Of a stretch of DNA of 64,000 nt, positions 39,925-51,110 are shown in pieces. The translations under genes were made by a program, and so were the position numbers. The first letter of the stretch is position 1. The number at the start of each line of letters is the position of its first letter. The notes beneath the pieces are model-generated. The model had not been told where the DNA came from. It saw only the letters and a list, made by a program, of their open reading frames with translations, and ran no database searches. The stretch comes from Massospora cicadina (taxonomy: Eukaryota > Entomophthoromycota > Entomophthoromycetes > Entomophthorales > Entomophthoraceae), in assembly GCA_022478985.1 (NCBI GenBank), contig JAKSZP010006691.1, positions 1-64,000 on the forward strand, written 5' to 3'.

Positions 39925-40885
39925 ATGACTAAAAAGTAGAAAAACAAGTTTTCTTAAAAATTTCTTTTCTGAAAGAGAGCAAATAATAAAAAGAAAAAAA
40001 TATATAGTAAAAAACAAAAAATAAATAAAAAAGTTGTACTAAAAAATAAAAAAATATTTTTTGCCAAATAATTACATCAAAAGTTTTTTTCATGTACTAC
40101 TGCAAGAAAAGCAAGGTGTGCACACTTACATACAATCATACAAAGTATGGAAATATATGTAATAAATAATATATATAAAGTAGTACTTATAATATTATAT
40201 ATATAATACATAAATATATATGTAATATTTATATATTTTTTTAGAAAAAGTAATTAAGGCAGGTCAACCTTGGGACAAATATACCCAACTGAGATCTTTT
40301 TATAGCCAGTACAGGTTTTGAACATGTGTTGAACTAAATCTGCACAGAGTGGAGGCAGGATTTACCCTGCCAGGCTAACCACCCCAAAATTTATAATATA
40401 TTATATACATTATATAATACTATATCACTAATTTAATATATACATTATATAAAAATACAAAGGGTGGTTAGCCTAGCAGGTAATTCCTGCTTTCACCCTA
40501 GTGCAGGTTTTGTTCATTACAAGTTAGAACCTGTAAGGCTAGATAAAGGCTTGGTGTTATATATTTGTCCCAAGGTTGACTCACCTCAAATATTTATATT
40601 TTTATAAAAAATGTATATATATACTTACAATATAATATATAATATAAACAAATGTAGATTGTATGTATGATTTTATGTAAATGTGCATGCCTTGCTTTTC
40701 TTGCAGTTGTACATGAAAAAAACTTTTAACATAATTATGTAGCAAAAAGTTATTTTTTTTACTTTTTAGTGCAACTTTTTTGTTTTTTTACTATATATTT
40801 TTTACTTTTTATTATTTCTTTCTTTAGATAAAGCAAGTTTCTTGAAAATTATTTTCTTTTTTTTTATTTTATAGTAAGACTAGCA
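39925..40885. repeat. Large palindrome, arms of about 450 bp
   Basis: The left arm from 39925 and the reverse complement of the right arm to 40885 share long blocks in the same order: TATATAGTAAAAAAC, then a GTTGTACTAAAAAATAAAAA-like block, then AGTTTTTTTCATGTAC, then CTGCAAGAAAAGCAAGG. Inner blocks around 40255-40400 and 40450-40600 also pair (GGTCAACCTTGG against CCAAGGTTGACTCACC). The centre is near 40425. No coding frame is present. A foldback transposon or a non-autonomous DNA element are possible. Confidence 0.8.
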
Positions 40886-42330
40886 TTTATTACCCATGCT
40901 TTGCTACAGTGTCTATAGAATTTCAGATTTTAAAATTAATAATTTAGATTTTATATTATAGATAAATAATAACAATTTAGCCAAATTAATTTCTCAATCA
41001 AGTCAATCAAAAACCACCAATCACTCAGCTAAACCTAACTGAACTTATCAAATCAACTAATAACTAATCACCCCTCAAAACAAAATGTGTCCTATCAATT
41101 TTGACCAAAAGCTATCAACCACTTGGCCAAACAAAAATAAACCTATTAAATTGACCAAATAACACCAAACTGCTATGTAAAAATTTATAGGTTTCCAGAT
41201 TATTTTTGACCAATAACCCCTATAAATTTATCACTTTCACAGGGTTGGGTTTTGTGCAATTCTCAACATTATATAGTAGTTGATATAACTGTTTGATTAT
41301 CTTATGACAATTTTTACTTGTATTTGAATGGAAGTATTAGATCTCAGCCTAACGCTTGGCCAATATTTCCTCTCAAAATACTTATGATGCCTTGAAATAG
41401 GGATTCATTCCCTCATACCGCCTAACTTGATCTACTCTTAAATCGTCATTTACAGTTTTTCTGGTTTGACACACAGTTGGCAGCAATCCCCAATTTGATT
41501 CTTCTTCTTCTCTGGATCCCCGCTCAGATCCTTACTCTTTATCTGAAAGAGTCTCCCAATTATTGCACACAGCAACAATATCCCTGAGAAAGAATAGAAC
41601 AAATGGATGCTGATAAAGTTTACTAAGCTAATACTCTAGTAAAAGTGATCTGGTATTAGTGTTCTGGTAGATACTATATAGTTTATTAATGAATGCTAGG
41701 GAATTTATAGTGGGGGATTTGGTGCCTAACCTTTGGTTGATACCTCCTTGATGAAACGGCAGCTGTTGCCATTGAATCACCCATCCTTGTCTCAGTAGCG
41801 ATGGTCTTCCCCATCCTGGCTAGGATTCCATCATTGGACATCCTTGAGACCTAAAAAAGGGAAAAGTCAGAAAATGTGTCCCTAATATTTTCCTCTCGAT
41901 CCAAGAAAATCAACCATATTTGGCAAGTGACCTGCTTAGGTAATGGGAGTTGTTACCCATTAAGGCAGGTCGCAAACCAACTGATCAATTTGCTAGTTGC
42001 AGATGGCATCACTTGCCTCACAACTTACTCCTTAAATTTCCAATGGTCAGTGATGAAACCTGACTGATCCCAATTGGTACACTCTGATAGTTAATCAACT
42101 ATCAGATGCCCCTATTTTGTCAGCAACTCTGCCTGATGAGATCTTAAGCATTTATCCAGATCAATCTCCAATGGATCCAACCAGGCGAATAACCTAAAAT
42201 CCCTAAAACATAGTTACCCTGAAATCAGGGTCAACCAATATCCAATTCACCTCACATTAGGGAATTATCCCCTAGCAATCCCTGGTAATCTAGCTGGCTG
42301 GGAATATAGACAAAAATCCCAACACATCCC
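40886..42330. other. AT-rich DNA, possible LTR between about 41471 and 42330
   Basis: There is no long frame. On the minus strand the text before 42330 reads GAGGGGGATG and then TGTTGGGATTTTTGTC, like a polypurine tract followed by an LTR start. The bases near 41460-41475 (GACACACAGTTGG) could be the other edge. No partner LTR or target duplication could be found, so this is only a suggestion. Confidence 0.3.
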
Positions 42331-42910
42331 CCTCTTGCCTAGATTTCCAGTGAGAAAAGGACTGGGGCAGGAGAACACCGCTTTGGACACTCAGTTCAAA
42401 TACTTCATTTGCTCAAGTGGAGTATGATCATCAGTACTCAACACTGCTCAGGACAACCTTTGGCATGCATGCTCTCTTCCTCTTCCTCCTGCTACCACTG
42501 CCTACTCAGAGCGTGGTCCCCATGATCTTCTGTCATGCCAGGCTGATTGATTTACTCATGATGATATTAATCCCAGGATCTGGTTTTCCCCCCATCAGGG
42601 CATATGACCCGCTGTCATATTCAGGATTCTTGGTCCAGCGTCCTTAATTTCCTGATTTTCTCCTCATCCTCAACAGGAGACTCTTGCTGTCAATGTTCAT
42701 TTTGCAGCCCAATTAAGAATGCTCATTTATGTACACCCTTGTTATTTTCTCCTCATAACCTCTTAGCTCATATCATTATTAATTCTTCTCTGGAGAGCTT
42801 ATCCCATTAGTTTTGATATTAATTTCTCCAAAATTGGAGCTTAATTGATTTCAGAGTGCATAATGTCTGACTATCATATAAGTTTGACATCCCCCTCTCA
42901 TCCAGCTCAT

Positions 42911-44102
42911 ATGTCAAATTCTGAGTTGTGGTACCAACAGCTGCTCAATAGTTTGTCTGATCAAAATCTTCAGCTCTTCCAGAAGATGAGTCAGTCTGCG
43001 TGATGGAACCTCTTCTATGGTCCTTCCAGGACTCATACTCCTAGTCAAGTACCAGTGGCTAGTCCTTCCATGGAATTACCAGAAATGGTAACCAACCCCA
43101 CTGAAACCAGGTTAGCAATCATCTCAAATGACTCGTGGCTAATCCTTCCTCTGTCATCAATTCCAGAGTTAGATTTTGAAACTCTCCTGGATTTGGCTCC
43201 TTTTGCAGATACTCCTAACATCATTGTCAAACCTCCTGAAGTAATGCCCTTCACTCTTGATTGTTCATTCCTCGCTGGATCAGACTTGCTTCTGGAGTTC
43301 CTCTTCTGACTCAGTCAATATTACAAGCCAGATGTCTTGGCCACCAAACTCACCATTGGCAACAGCATACATTTTGAACTCCCCTACACAGAATTAAGGG
43401 CCCAAGTCACTGAGGCTTTATCCATAGCTCTGAATTCTTCTGACCTTGAGAACATCCTAGATTGGGATATTGCAGCTTATGCTCTTTGCTTTGCTGGCCA
43501 AGTTCTTCAAAGTTGGGCCACGAAGCTTCCAGCCTCTCCCAGTTTCCATCGCTCTTTCTGCTTCAGCTTCTGAGAAGCTCATAGTCATCACTTGCAGGAT
43601 GCCATTCACTCCTTGCATGACTATCTCATTTCTGGTGCATCCCATTGGTATCTTCCACTGATGGCTTTGATAGGGGGCATGATTCAGCAACCCCCATCTA
43701 GTATCCCTTGTTTGTTGCTGGCCCATATGTCCAGTGTTCTTGATAAAGCCCATCAGCAAGCACTCAAGACCAATCTTCCAGCTCTGGTACCATATTGGAT
43801 TACTTGGGGTTATTCGCTGACTGCCTCTTCTTGTACTGTTGCTTCCCTCCCACTCTGGGGTATCACATTTGGCTTCTTCCAACATCTCAATTTCCCTTCC
43901 CCTAGTCGCTTTCTTGCAGGGATCTGCATCCGCTCAACAAACTTGGTTTCATGTAGGTCTAGCCCTCACTAGCATCCAATCTCACATAGATTTTGATGGG
44001 TTATTCACTCCTACTGCAATCCATCCTCCCTCCCCAAGAGGCAACATAGGTGGAATCATCCCCAAATTGAGGATAATCAATAAAAAAAAAAATAAAAAAT
44101 AA
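42911..44102 (+). pseudogene. Unidentified protein, one frame with three TGA stops
   Basis: From the ATG at 42911 a single frame stays readable to about 43972 (354 codons), interrupted only by TGA at 43001-43003, 43307-43309 and 43571-43573. Then it shifts to another frame, to 44102. I do not recognise the family. Visible parts include SNSELWYQQLLNSLSDQNLQ, an acidic Pro/Thr-rich region and KLTIGNSIHFELPYTELRAQ. All three stops could be CGA codons changed to TGA. It may be a Gag-like protein of a + strand element, or an antisense reading of the 3' region of element E. A short AT-rich tract follows. Confidence 0.45.
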
Positions 44103-44370
44103 AAATATATCAGTTTTTCTATGCAGTTTTTTAAAAATCTTTTTTTCCAATATTTTTATCAATATTTTTTTTTTTTTCTTTTTCCATGGGACTTGACCTT
44201 GTTTTGGTTCAGCAGTCCATCTTTTTATTTTATTCCCCAAACTGGATCCTAGGTATACTTAGACCTACCAGTTTTCTATGGTTCAGAGGTCTTACTTTTT
44301 TAAGACTTAACCATCTAGATTGGTTCAGAGGTCCTTTTTTCAGACTTGACCAAATCATTAGGATATAACC
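44103..44370. other. AT-rich spacer with short repeated text
   Basis: No clear gene is seen. Four short stretches read like variants of TTCAGAGGTCCTT or TTCAGCAGTCCAT at about 44210, 44282, 44323 and 44379, roughly 40-70 bases apart, so a degraded tandem repeat is possible. On the minus strand this is the region beyond the end of element E pol. Confidence 0.4.
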
Positions 44371-45360
44371 AACTTAATTGTTCAGCGGTCCTTCAGGAAC
44401 TCTTTTTGTTATTTTTTCATCAATCCATCGCTTCAAATACTTAGCATGGACTCAATTTACTACCCTTCCATCTAAGAGGTTCTTGATGGAGTAGGCATCC
44501 ATCACCATCTTGACAATAATCTCAAATGGACCCAACCACAATGCATCAAGTTTGTTTCTTTTTCTGAAACCATGCATAACGCAATAGGCAACTCTTTCGC
44601 CTATTCAATATTCTGATAAGGCTGGTCAGTTCTTATCATCCGTTGTTTTGCACTTATGCCTTTTTTTCAAAGTAGTATCAAATGCTTGCAATTGCATTTC
44701 AATCAGGATATATCAATTGGTTCAGGTACTGCTTGGCACTCATCCCCAATGTTGGTTCCACCACCAAATATAAAATTGGCAGCAACACGGCCTTCCTCCC
44801 ATATAGAAACTCAAACGGCATTTTTCCCATCACCATATGATGACTGATTTATGTAGGCAAACGTCACCAAACTCAAGTATGTTCCACCACGCAAAAGTTT
44901 TTCCTGTGACCAGCTTCCTCAGCATTGCAGCCAGCGTTTCATTAACTCGTTCCACCAATCTGTTTGTCTCCAGATGGTAGGGTACAGACATGACTCCTTG
45001 GATCCCTATTATCTCATTTAACTGTGGATCACATGAGATGTGAAGTTTGTCCCATTGTCACTCAGCAGGACCTGCGGGCATCCATTTTAGTATACTACTT
45101 GATTCAGGATGAACTTTGTGGTACTGGTAGCATCTACTTTTCCAGGGCCTTCATCTCAACACATCTTGTCAGATGATCAATTGCAACTATTATGTATTGA
45201 CTCCCCCTGTGCTCATCATCAGCAGTCCCATCACGTCAATGGACACCATATGCCAAGCAAATCCAGGGCGGACCAGTTGGTATCCAGTCATATTCTTATG
45301 TGGCTTGTGCAACTGGCACTCCACACAACAAGTTAGATAGTCAGCAACATCATAGTTGAT
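44371..45360 (-). pseudogene. Element E integrase
   Basis: On the minus strand the core start reads VSIDVMG (first Asp) near 45228-45250, then QYIIVAIDHLTRCVEMKALE. SDNGTNFTS is readable near 45040-45065 (second Asp), and RLVERVNETLAAML near 44925-44965 (Glu). All three catalytic residues survive. The C-terminal barrel is at about 44450-44590 (LDALWLGPFEIIVKMVMDAY). Frames are shifted between these blocks. Confidence 0.8.
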
Positions 45361-46061
45361 TGACTCCCCTGTAGTACTGGAAGATATGGCCAGTCATTTT
45401 TCTCAGGCTTCCATATCTGACAACCTTATGAAAGGCTTAACGATAGCTTCTCTTTTCAACAGTTTTGGAAATAGTAACTGCTTCTCATTAATGATTTTAA
45501 AAACTTGTCCATTCATGATCTTGGTGTTTTCCATCGCTTTTCAAAGTGCACCTTGGATTTCTCAGGGCTCGTTCCCAATTTCTCCATCAACCATTCTCTG
45601 GAATAACTAATCTGCATGCTGGTATATCATCTGGGCCATTGGTAACTGTGATAAGCCATCTGCATTCTGATGAGAAGCCCCCATGCTTGGTGGACAATCT
45701 CATAATCATAAGCCTGTAACTTCAATGCCCATGGGGCCAGTCATCCTTCTGGTTCTTGAAAATTGTGAAGCCAATGCAACGAGGAGTGGTCTGTCACCAC
45801 TTTGAAGTGCATTCCATGAGTATACACCTGAAACTGTTTACAGGCGTAAATGACTGCAAGGCATTCATGCTCAGTTACGGTGTAGTTCCTCTCAGCAGCT
45901 GAGAGTGTCCAGCTCACATATGCCATTGGATGTTTGTCCCCAAGTTCATATACTTGGCTTAATATGGCACCAATTTCCATTAATGAAGCATCAGTTTGTA
46001 TTATAAATTCTTGATTGAAATTCAAAAGTTTAAAATTGGAGAATCTATCAGGTACTGGCAT
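45361..46061 (-). pseudogene. Element E RNase H and linker
   Basis: The frame 45741-46061 reads IIQTDASLMEIGAILSQVYE (first Asp), NYTVTEHECLAVIYACKQFQ (Glu) and KVVTDHSSLHWLHNF (second Asp). The catalytic triad is intact, and the frame is open for 106 codons. The linker to integrase (45361-45740) is broken by stops. Confidence 0.88.
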
Positions 46062-46980
46062 AATTCATCAAAGGATTTCTATACTTTTTCATTCCATATG
46101 AATCCTTTCTTCAAATCCTTCAACATATGTAATAAGGGCTCAGTAATTCTGGCAAAATCCTGAATAAATCTTCTATAGTATCTGACCATCCCAAGGAACA
46201 TTTGGATATCTTGGACACTCTTTGGCACAGCCATTCGTTCTATGGCTTCGATCTTCTAGGCTTGCAGCTGCGATCCACTAGAGTTGATCATGAATCCAAG
46301 GTATTCCAACTCTCTCTTGAAGAAGTGACACTTACTCAGCTTAATCTTCAGGTTGGCTGCAGACAGTCACTTGAACACTTCCTCCAAGTTGTGTAAATGG
46401 TCAGTAAACGTCCTACTGAACACATTGATATTGTCCACGTACACCAGGACGCATGACAACTTCAAATCATTTAGTATAGCGTCCATGGCCCTCTGGAACG
46501 TTGCAGGCGCATTTCATAGACCCTAGGGCATCCTCGTCGGTTGATATAGCCCCTGCACAGTAAAAATTTCACATTTTTCTTGGTCCTCTCTTGGCAAATA
46601 TTTTGCCAATATCCCAATATCAGATCCATTGAAGAAAAATACTTTGCTTCTCCCAATCGATCTAGCATATTGTCAATCCTTAGTAGAGGATATGAATCCT
46701 TCTTCATAATCTTATTCAGCTTCCAGTAATTGATCACCACCCAATTAGAGCCATCCTTTTTCTTCATGATAAGAATCAAACTTGCCCAGAGACTTGACAA
46801 CAGAACTAGAAGCCCATGCTTCACTATTTTGCTGATTTATTTTTCCACTACCACTTCAGCCGCCTTTAACTGTCAACTTGATCTCATCCTGATTGGCAAA
46901 TTTTCCCCAGTATCGACCTTGTGGATCACATCTCTTGCACATCCCAAATTTTGGTCATCTTGGGCAAATACTTCCCAATA
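46062..46980 (-). pseudogene. Element E reverse transcriptase
   Basis: The frame 46471-46824 carries LILIMKKKDGSNWVVINYWK, then KKDSYPLLRIDNML and FSSMDLILGYWQ. The palm continues at 46400-46470, where the catalytic site reads YVDNINVFSR. The second Asp is Asn, with codon AAT after C, again fitting CpG to CpA. Downstream parts to 46062 include the thumb with stops. Confidence 0.85.
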
Positions 46981-47718
46981 ATTTTTGAACAATTCAAGCA
47001 ACTCTTTCTTGATGTCCTTCCATCAGATAAGCGAGTTGCTCTCAATCAACCAATAGGTTGATACGCTTTTTTACCCTGGCTGGTAATCCCATCTCATTGA
47101 GATAACCAAAAATCATGGAATTTTCTCAGTTTGGCCATCAGTAAAAGAAGAACAAATGTAACAAGCTGATTCTTCTCAATATTCATCAGTTTTCACTTAA
47201 ATTCACCAGTAGAACTTGAATTTTTCCACGGCCTGGCATTATTATTCCAGGAGCCACCCAAGGCTCTACTCTAGAATTCTTCCAGGGGCTTCCGACCTCC
47301 CCATACAGCAGCTATGGTATCTCTAATGTCAACCCTGTGTCAACTATCAACTGTTATCTTGGCGGTATAGTTTTCGCATTCTTAATCCTCAGTGGAATTC
47401 CCTAATTTTCTAGGATTTCCGTCAGGATTTCTCATCACTTCCAGACAAATAGTTGTGATCAAATTGGGACAATGCCATCATTGTATATCAAATTGATAAA
47501 GTTATTTCTCCTACTCAGTGGAGCTTTCCCATCCTTCTGATAGACCAGTGGTAATGTATGACCCAATATGGTCAATGTATTATCCTCAAAGTTAAATTTA
47601 ACTCTGTACTTCCATAGAAATTCTGTTCAAATCAGAATGTCATAGGTTTGGTTTGCCAAAATTATTGCTGGCGCAGATGCCACCGAGGGATGTGAATCAG
47701 AGTGGCAGAGCTCTATAC
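46981..47718 (-). pseudogene. Element E protease C-terminus and linker
   Basis: Near 47590-47690 the minus strand reads NQTYDILI followed by T-E-F-L-W-K-Y-R, matching the F protease (NPNYDLLLGTQFLRDY). The rest is the linker toward RT with many stops. The protease is cut at 47718 by element D and its N-terminal half is at 55598-55870. Confidence 0.75.
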
Positions 47719-49349
47719 TGTAAGTCTTGAGGACCAGCCCTTGCAACTGGATAGGGATCAGCACCCCTTCTGGACGAAAAGGGGCCCCAAGGCTCCAGTA
47801 GACCCTCTGTCACAGCTGGGCGACATAGCCCATGTGATAGATGAGTGCTGGGTGACAGATTTCCCATCCAAAGATATCCCACTCCCACCTCTTCCCCCTC
47901 TTCAATACTGGTGAGTTTGATAGAAGGGATCTTCAGGGAGATGGCACACATCAGGGAGCATGGAGAGGGCCCTAGGACCACCCACTCCCCAGGCAAACCA
48001 TGGCTGAAATTTGGTAAAATGGCAATTCCCAACATCAGAGCCCAGCTGGCAATTTATGGACTGGGGGCTGGTCCAGACTGGCCTGCTTTGGAAACCAGAT
48101 TAGAATACAGCTTGTATTGCAAACCTGGTTCCAAAAGACCTGGATCATCTGCCCCAATGCTCCAAAACAGATCCAGGGAGTTTGGATCATATGAGTAGCC
48201 CAATCAAGGGATCGACTCAGATTGCAAATAATCTGATCCAAGGACCCCTGCCTCCCGGGATGAATCCAGACCACCCAAGCCATAAAAACAGGCCAACTTG
48301 AGTCACCAGGACCTGGATCAGTAGTATTGACTTGTTTTGGCCCCAAGAATTTGGAAAAATTTTAAAATTTTTTCCAATCTTTAGCCAGAATTGGGAGCAG
48401 CCTTCTACCCCCTCTGAGCCAGCCAACCAAATCCCTTCCCCAACCCCCAAATGACCAATCCCTCAATACCTCCTCATGCATATAGATCAGTTTAAAAGGC
48501 AACTGACCCACCTGAGGTAGTTGTCAGTTCATTTTTTACCTTTTGTTGAATAAAATCCAAATTATAAGTCTAGTTTGCCGTAGCCTCCATCTGCCTTTAA
48601 AAATTTATAAAATTCCGCCAATCAATCTGATGAAGCGCGCCATCACCCAAATCCTCCTGCCAATGTTTGCTGACTGGATTATCCAGTCGCTTGATCCTGC
48701 CATGTAGCAGCAGATTGTAAATGCGATAATCCACCTCACCCTGACAACAAACCCACTGCTTGGTTTGTTTTCACACGTCTGTTTAACGGAGACCCTTCCA
48801 TCCATTTGGTCGCTGAGTCCACTGAAACTGCTCCCCAGTCAGAGCAGCCCCAAGGCGTCCCCGGCCTGCTGCGCATGGGTTTGACTTCCATAGCTGCCTC
48901 TTCCACCTCTGACCCAGCCCACCAGAGGGACCTAGAGCGCCCCCTCCAGGGGAAGCTCAGTCCCAGCCCCTCTCATGGGGTTTGCCATACCTCCGCACAT
49001 ATTACTAATAATGTGGCGGCCTCTGTGCCATCCCTCACTGGCGCGCAAGCCCCCTATCTGAATCTGAAGGCCAGCAACCGCAAACGCTGGAGGAGTCATT
49101 GTTCTTCCTGCCTCTCCCAACCTTGGGGTTTCCCAGCAAGACTCACGGTTGCCCCCAACGCAACCATCTGGTTTGCCTTGGGGGCCTTCAGTATGTTACT
49201 GAACTTTTGCTTTCCTCACGTCTCCCATAGAACCCCACTTCTATTAGTCACCTGGACTGCTATGCCTCTGGCATTCTGGGTCTTCCACTGGGTTCTCGTG
49301 CATACTGACTGGGAGCCCAGTCTAGTTCTTCTTAGCTGAATCCATGACA
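47719..49349 (+). repeat. Element D 5' LTR
   Basis: It begins TGTAAGTCTTGAGGACCAGC and ends GCTGAATCCATGACA, and is 1631 bp. The first 200 bases hold the frame VSLEDQPLQLDRDQHPFWT, then LSQLGDIAHVIDECWVTDFP. The last 544 bases hold the 48806-49339 frame. AT-rich sequence with AATAAAA at 48549 lies between, in the likely R/U5 region. Confidence 0.95.
48806..49339 (+). CDS. Long LTR frame ending in a hydrophobic domain
   Basis: At 177 codons this is the longest LTR frame in the window. It starts MVAESTETAPQSEQPQG, has a Ser/Pro-rich middle with PAHQRDLERPLQGKLSPSPS, and ends in a hydrophobic region APNATIWFALGAFSMLLNF, then MPLAFWVFHWVLVHTDWEPS and SLVLLS. The stop is 10-12 bases before the LTR end. 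Peptide upstream of the ATG (AITQILLPMFADWIIQS, 48635-48685) is also shared with the D solo LTR. I do not recognise the family. The end resembles the B LTR frame. Confidence 0.5.
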   Translation: MVAESTETAPQSEQPQGVPGLLRMGLTSIAASSTSDPAHQRDLERPLQGKLSPSPSHGVCHTSAHITNNVAASVPSLTGAQAPYLNLKASNRKRWRSHCSSCLSQPWGFPARLTVAPNATIWFALGAFSMLLNFCFPHVSHRTPLLLVTWTAMPLAFWVFHWVLVHTDWEPSLVLLS

Positions 49350-50290
49350 TAATGAACTGACCCCTATCTCATCCTTCCCCACCCTCCTCGCTGTGATGGG
49401 TGATGCGCTGGCCTACGCCCTCACTCTGAGAGTGCTCTCCCTCTGTGATCTGGCCTTCTCCTGCTGGGCAGTGGCCTCGTTCATCTGGGCCTGCTGCCAG
49501 GCTTGGATGAACTGGTCCCCACCCCGCCAAGGACCAATGGAGAGCACCACCCCATCAGTGAATGCAAGGGTTAGGGGTTCCCCCTGTCCCTTTTGATGAG
49601 GTGGCTGATCAAATCCTGGGCGTCCTAGCAGAGCTCCAGGTGCGCCTCACTGCTGATGGTGGGAAGTCCCCGCTTCCCTCTGATGCACAGCAGAGCGTGG
49701 CCCTTTTTGAAGCCCTGGATGGGGATGCCCAACGTTGGGTCAGGGGAGTGCTCCGCTATGCTGCCAAGCCAGGCAACCCCACCCCTTGCTGGCGTTGGTC
49801 ACCTTGGTGGTCCAGGCCCCTGAGTCGAGACCAGAGGACCTCCTCCACTTTTTTACCTTGGGACAGACAGCCACAGAACTACCCTCCCTGATCAAAGCCT
49901 TTGCAGTCCTGGCTCCAATGGTCCCCATCTCTGTCAAAATCGTGGTCTCTGCATTCCACATGGACCTGGACCCCACTGCAGTGGCCCATACAGCGTGGGA
50001 TCCTCTCCCTGGATCCTTAAAGGTTGCGTTTTCTGTGGCCCATGCAATTGGGGCCAGGCCCTGACATAACCCCACATGTCCCGTCGCCACCCCCAAGGCA
50101 CCCTGTACCACACCTCCCCCTGCCAGTGGTTGAAGCCAAGGGAAGCATCCCCCTGGTCTAGCTGCCCTTTGCTCCCCCTCGGTGGCCACCTCGGTTGCCT
50201 CCCCAGGGGAACCCCTGCTTACAGTACTGCTGGCCCCCAGCCAAGATCAGGAGGCTGGATCGTTGTGCCCCCAGTGTTTGGAGTCTGCTT
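49350..50290 (+). pseudogene. Element D gag
   Basis: Between the LTR and the protease the frame 49562-49891 and the overlapping 49735-50064 read VADQILGVLAELQVRLTADG, ALFEALDGDAQRWVRGVLRY, then LLHFFTLGQTATELPSLIKA and VAHAIGARP. An R-R-H-P-Q and Cys-poor end follows. The pattern and place fit a capsid, but no zinc knuckle was seen. A frameshift lies near 49780-49890. Confidence 0.55.
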
Positions 50291-51110
50291 AGTGTGATGA
50301 GATCGTCCCCCAGGGTGACCCCTCCTCCCCCCTGAAGAGGGTGGAGCGGGTGTTCATATCAATCCTCGTCTACCCATGTGGGACAAGGAAGTGGTAGAGA
50401 CCCAGATTAGCCGCACCCCACCCGGCGCCCCCAGGCCAGTCTCTCCTAATATTGGGTTATGGTCCCTCCTTGGGTGCCCTTTCGCTGGCTCACCCCAATA
50501 AAGAGGACCAAGCATACTTTTTGTTTCCCATTTCCTTTCCATCAGAGTCAGGGGAAATCACAGTTCAAGACCTGCTTGACACTGGAGCGGCGGGTAACTT
50601 TATTGACCTTGGTGTAGCAGTCCTTGGACCTAACAATGGAGGAAGCTTCATCCATCCTGGGCGCCTCGTCAGAGTCCATGATGTCCCACCGCATCCAACG
50701 TCTATTACACTTCTCAGTTAATGAATTTGGATTCACTGACCACTTCTCAGCGGTATAGGACTTGCTCTACCCTGTAATTTTGGGGGTGGGCTGGTGGCGC
50801 CGCCAATGAGTTCATATCAATCTCACAACCAACTCCTTGTTGTTCAAAACCTCAAGTTGAGTGGTGAGATTCCCTTGCTAAAGACACTTCCTCAGGGCAC
50901 ATCCCTTGGTTCCATCTCCCCACTGGACCCCATCATAGCTGACCTCCCACCGGACTTTCCCTCCTGCCTAGCCCCATATAAGGCCATCTCCAACATGTCA
51001 CTGGCATCCAAGCTCCCTTCACACTCCAAATATGACTTGACAATCCAGCTGACAGTCAACCTAGCCAAGGTCAACTGCCCCTCTACCCCTATACATAGGA
51101 AGAGGATAGG
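50291..51110 (+). pseudogene. Element D protease and linker
   Basis: The frame 50452-50721 shows the protease N-terminal part, AYFLFPISFPSESGEITVQD, and the active site as LLDTGAAGNFIDLGVAVLG at about 50569-50625. It is broken by stops near 50720-50760. After ILGVGWWRR-like text near 50780-50800 the linker 50794-51117 reads LKLSGEIPLLKTLPQG, then PSHSKYDLTIQLTVNLAKVN, as in A and B. Confidence 0.8.

Larger units (their letters stand above)
44371..47718 (-). mobile_element. Element E, pol part (minus-strand Ty3)
   Basis: From right to left are the protease end, RT, RNase H and integrase of a non-chromodomain Ty3 element related to F and G. The remainder of E lies at 55598-55898 (protease start) and 63527-64000 (gag). 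Elements D and F separate the pieces, and both have recognisable target duplications in E sequence. Pol ends near 44371 with a conserved V-H-A-K-Y-L-K-R-W end. No LTR of E was identified with confidence. Confidence 0.85.

Noticed and set aside
43457..43885. 142-codon minus-strand frame opposite the 42911-44102 pseudogene
   Set aside because: The + frame is longer, and its three stops are all of one type. The minus frame shows no known motif. It was not fully excluded that the region is really minus-strand E sequence.
49740..50189. 149-codon minus-strand frame opposite D gag
   Set aside because: GC-rich gag sequence leaves antisense frames open by chance, and the + strand reads as gag with the expected position.
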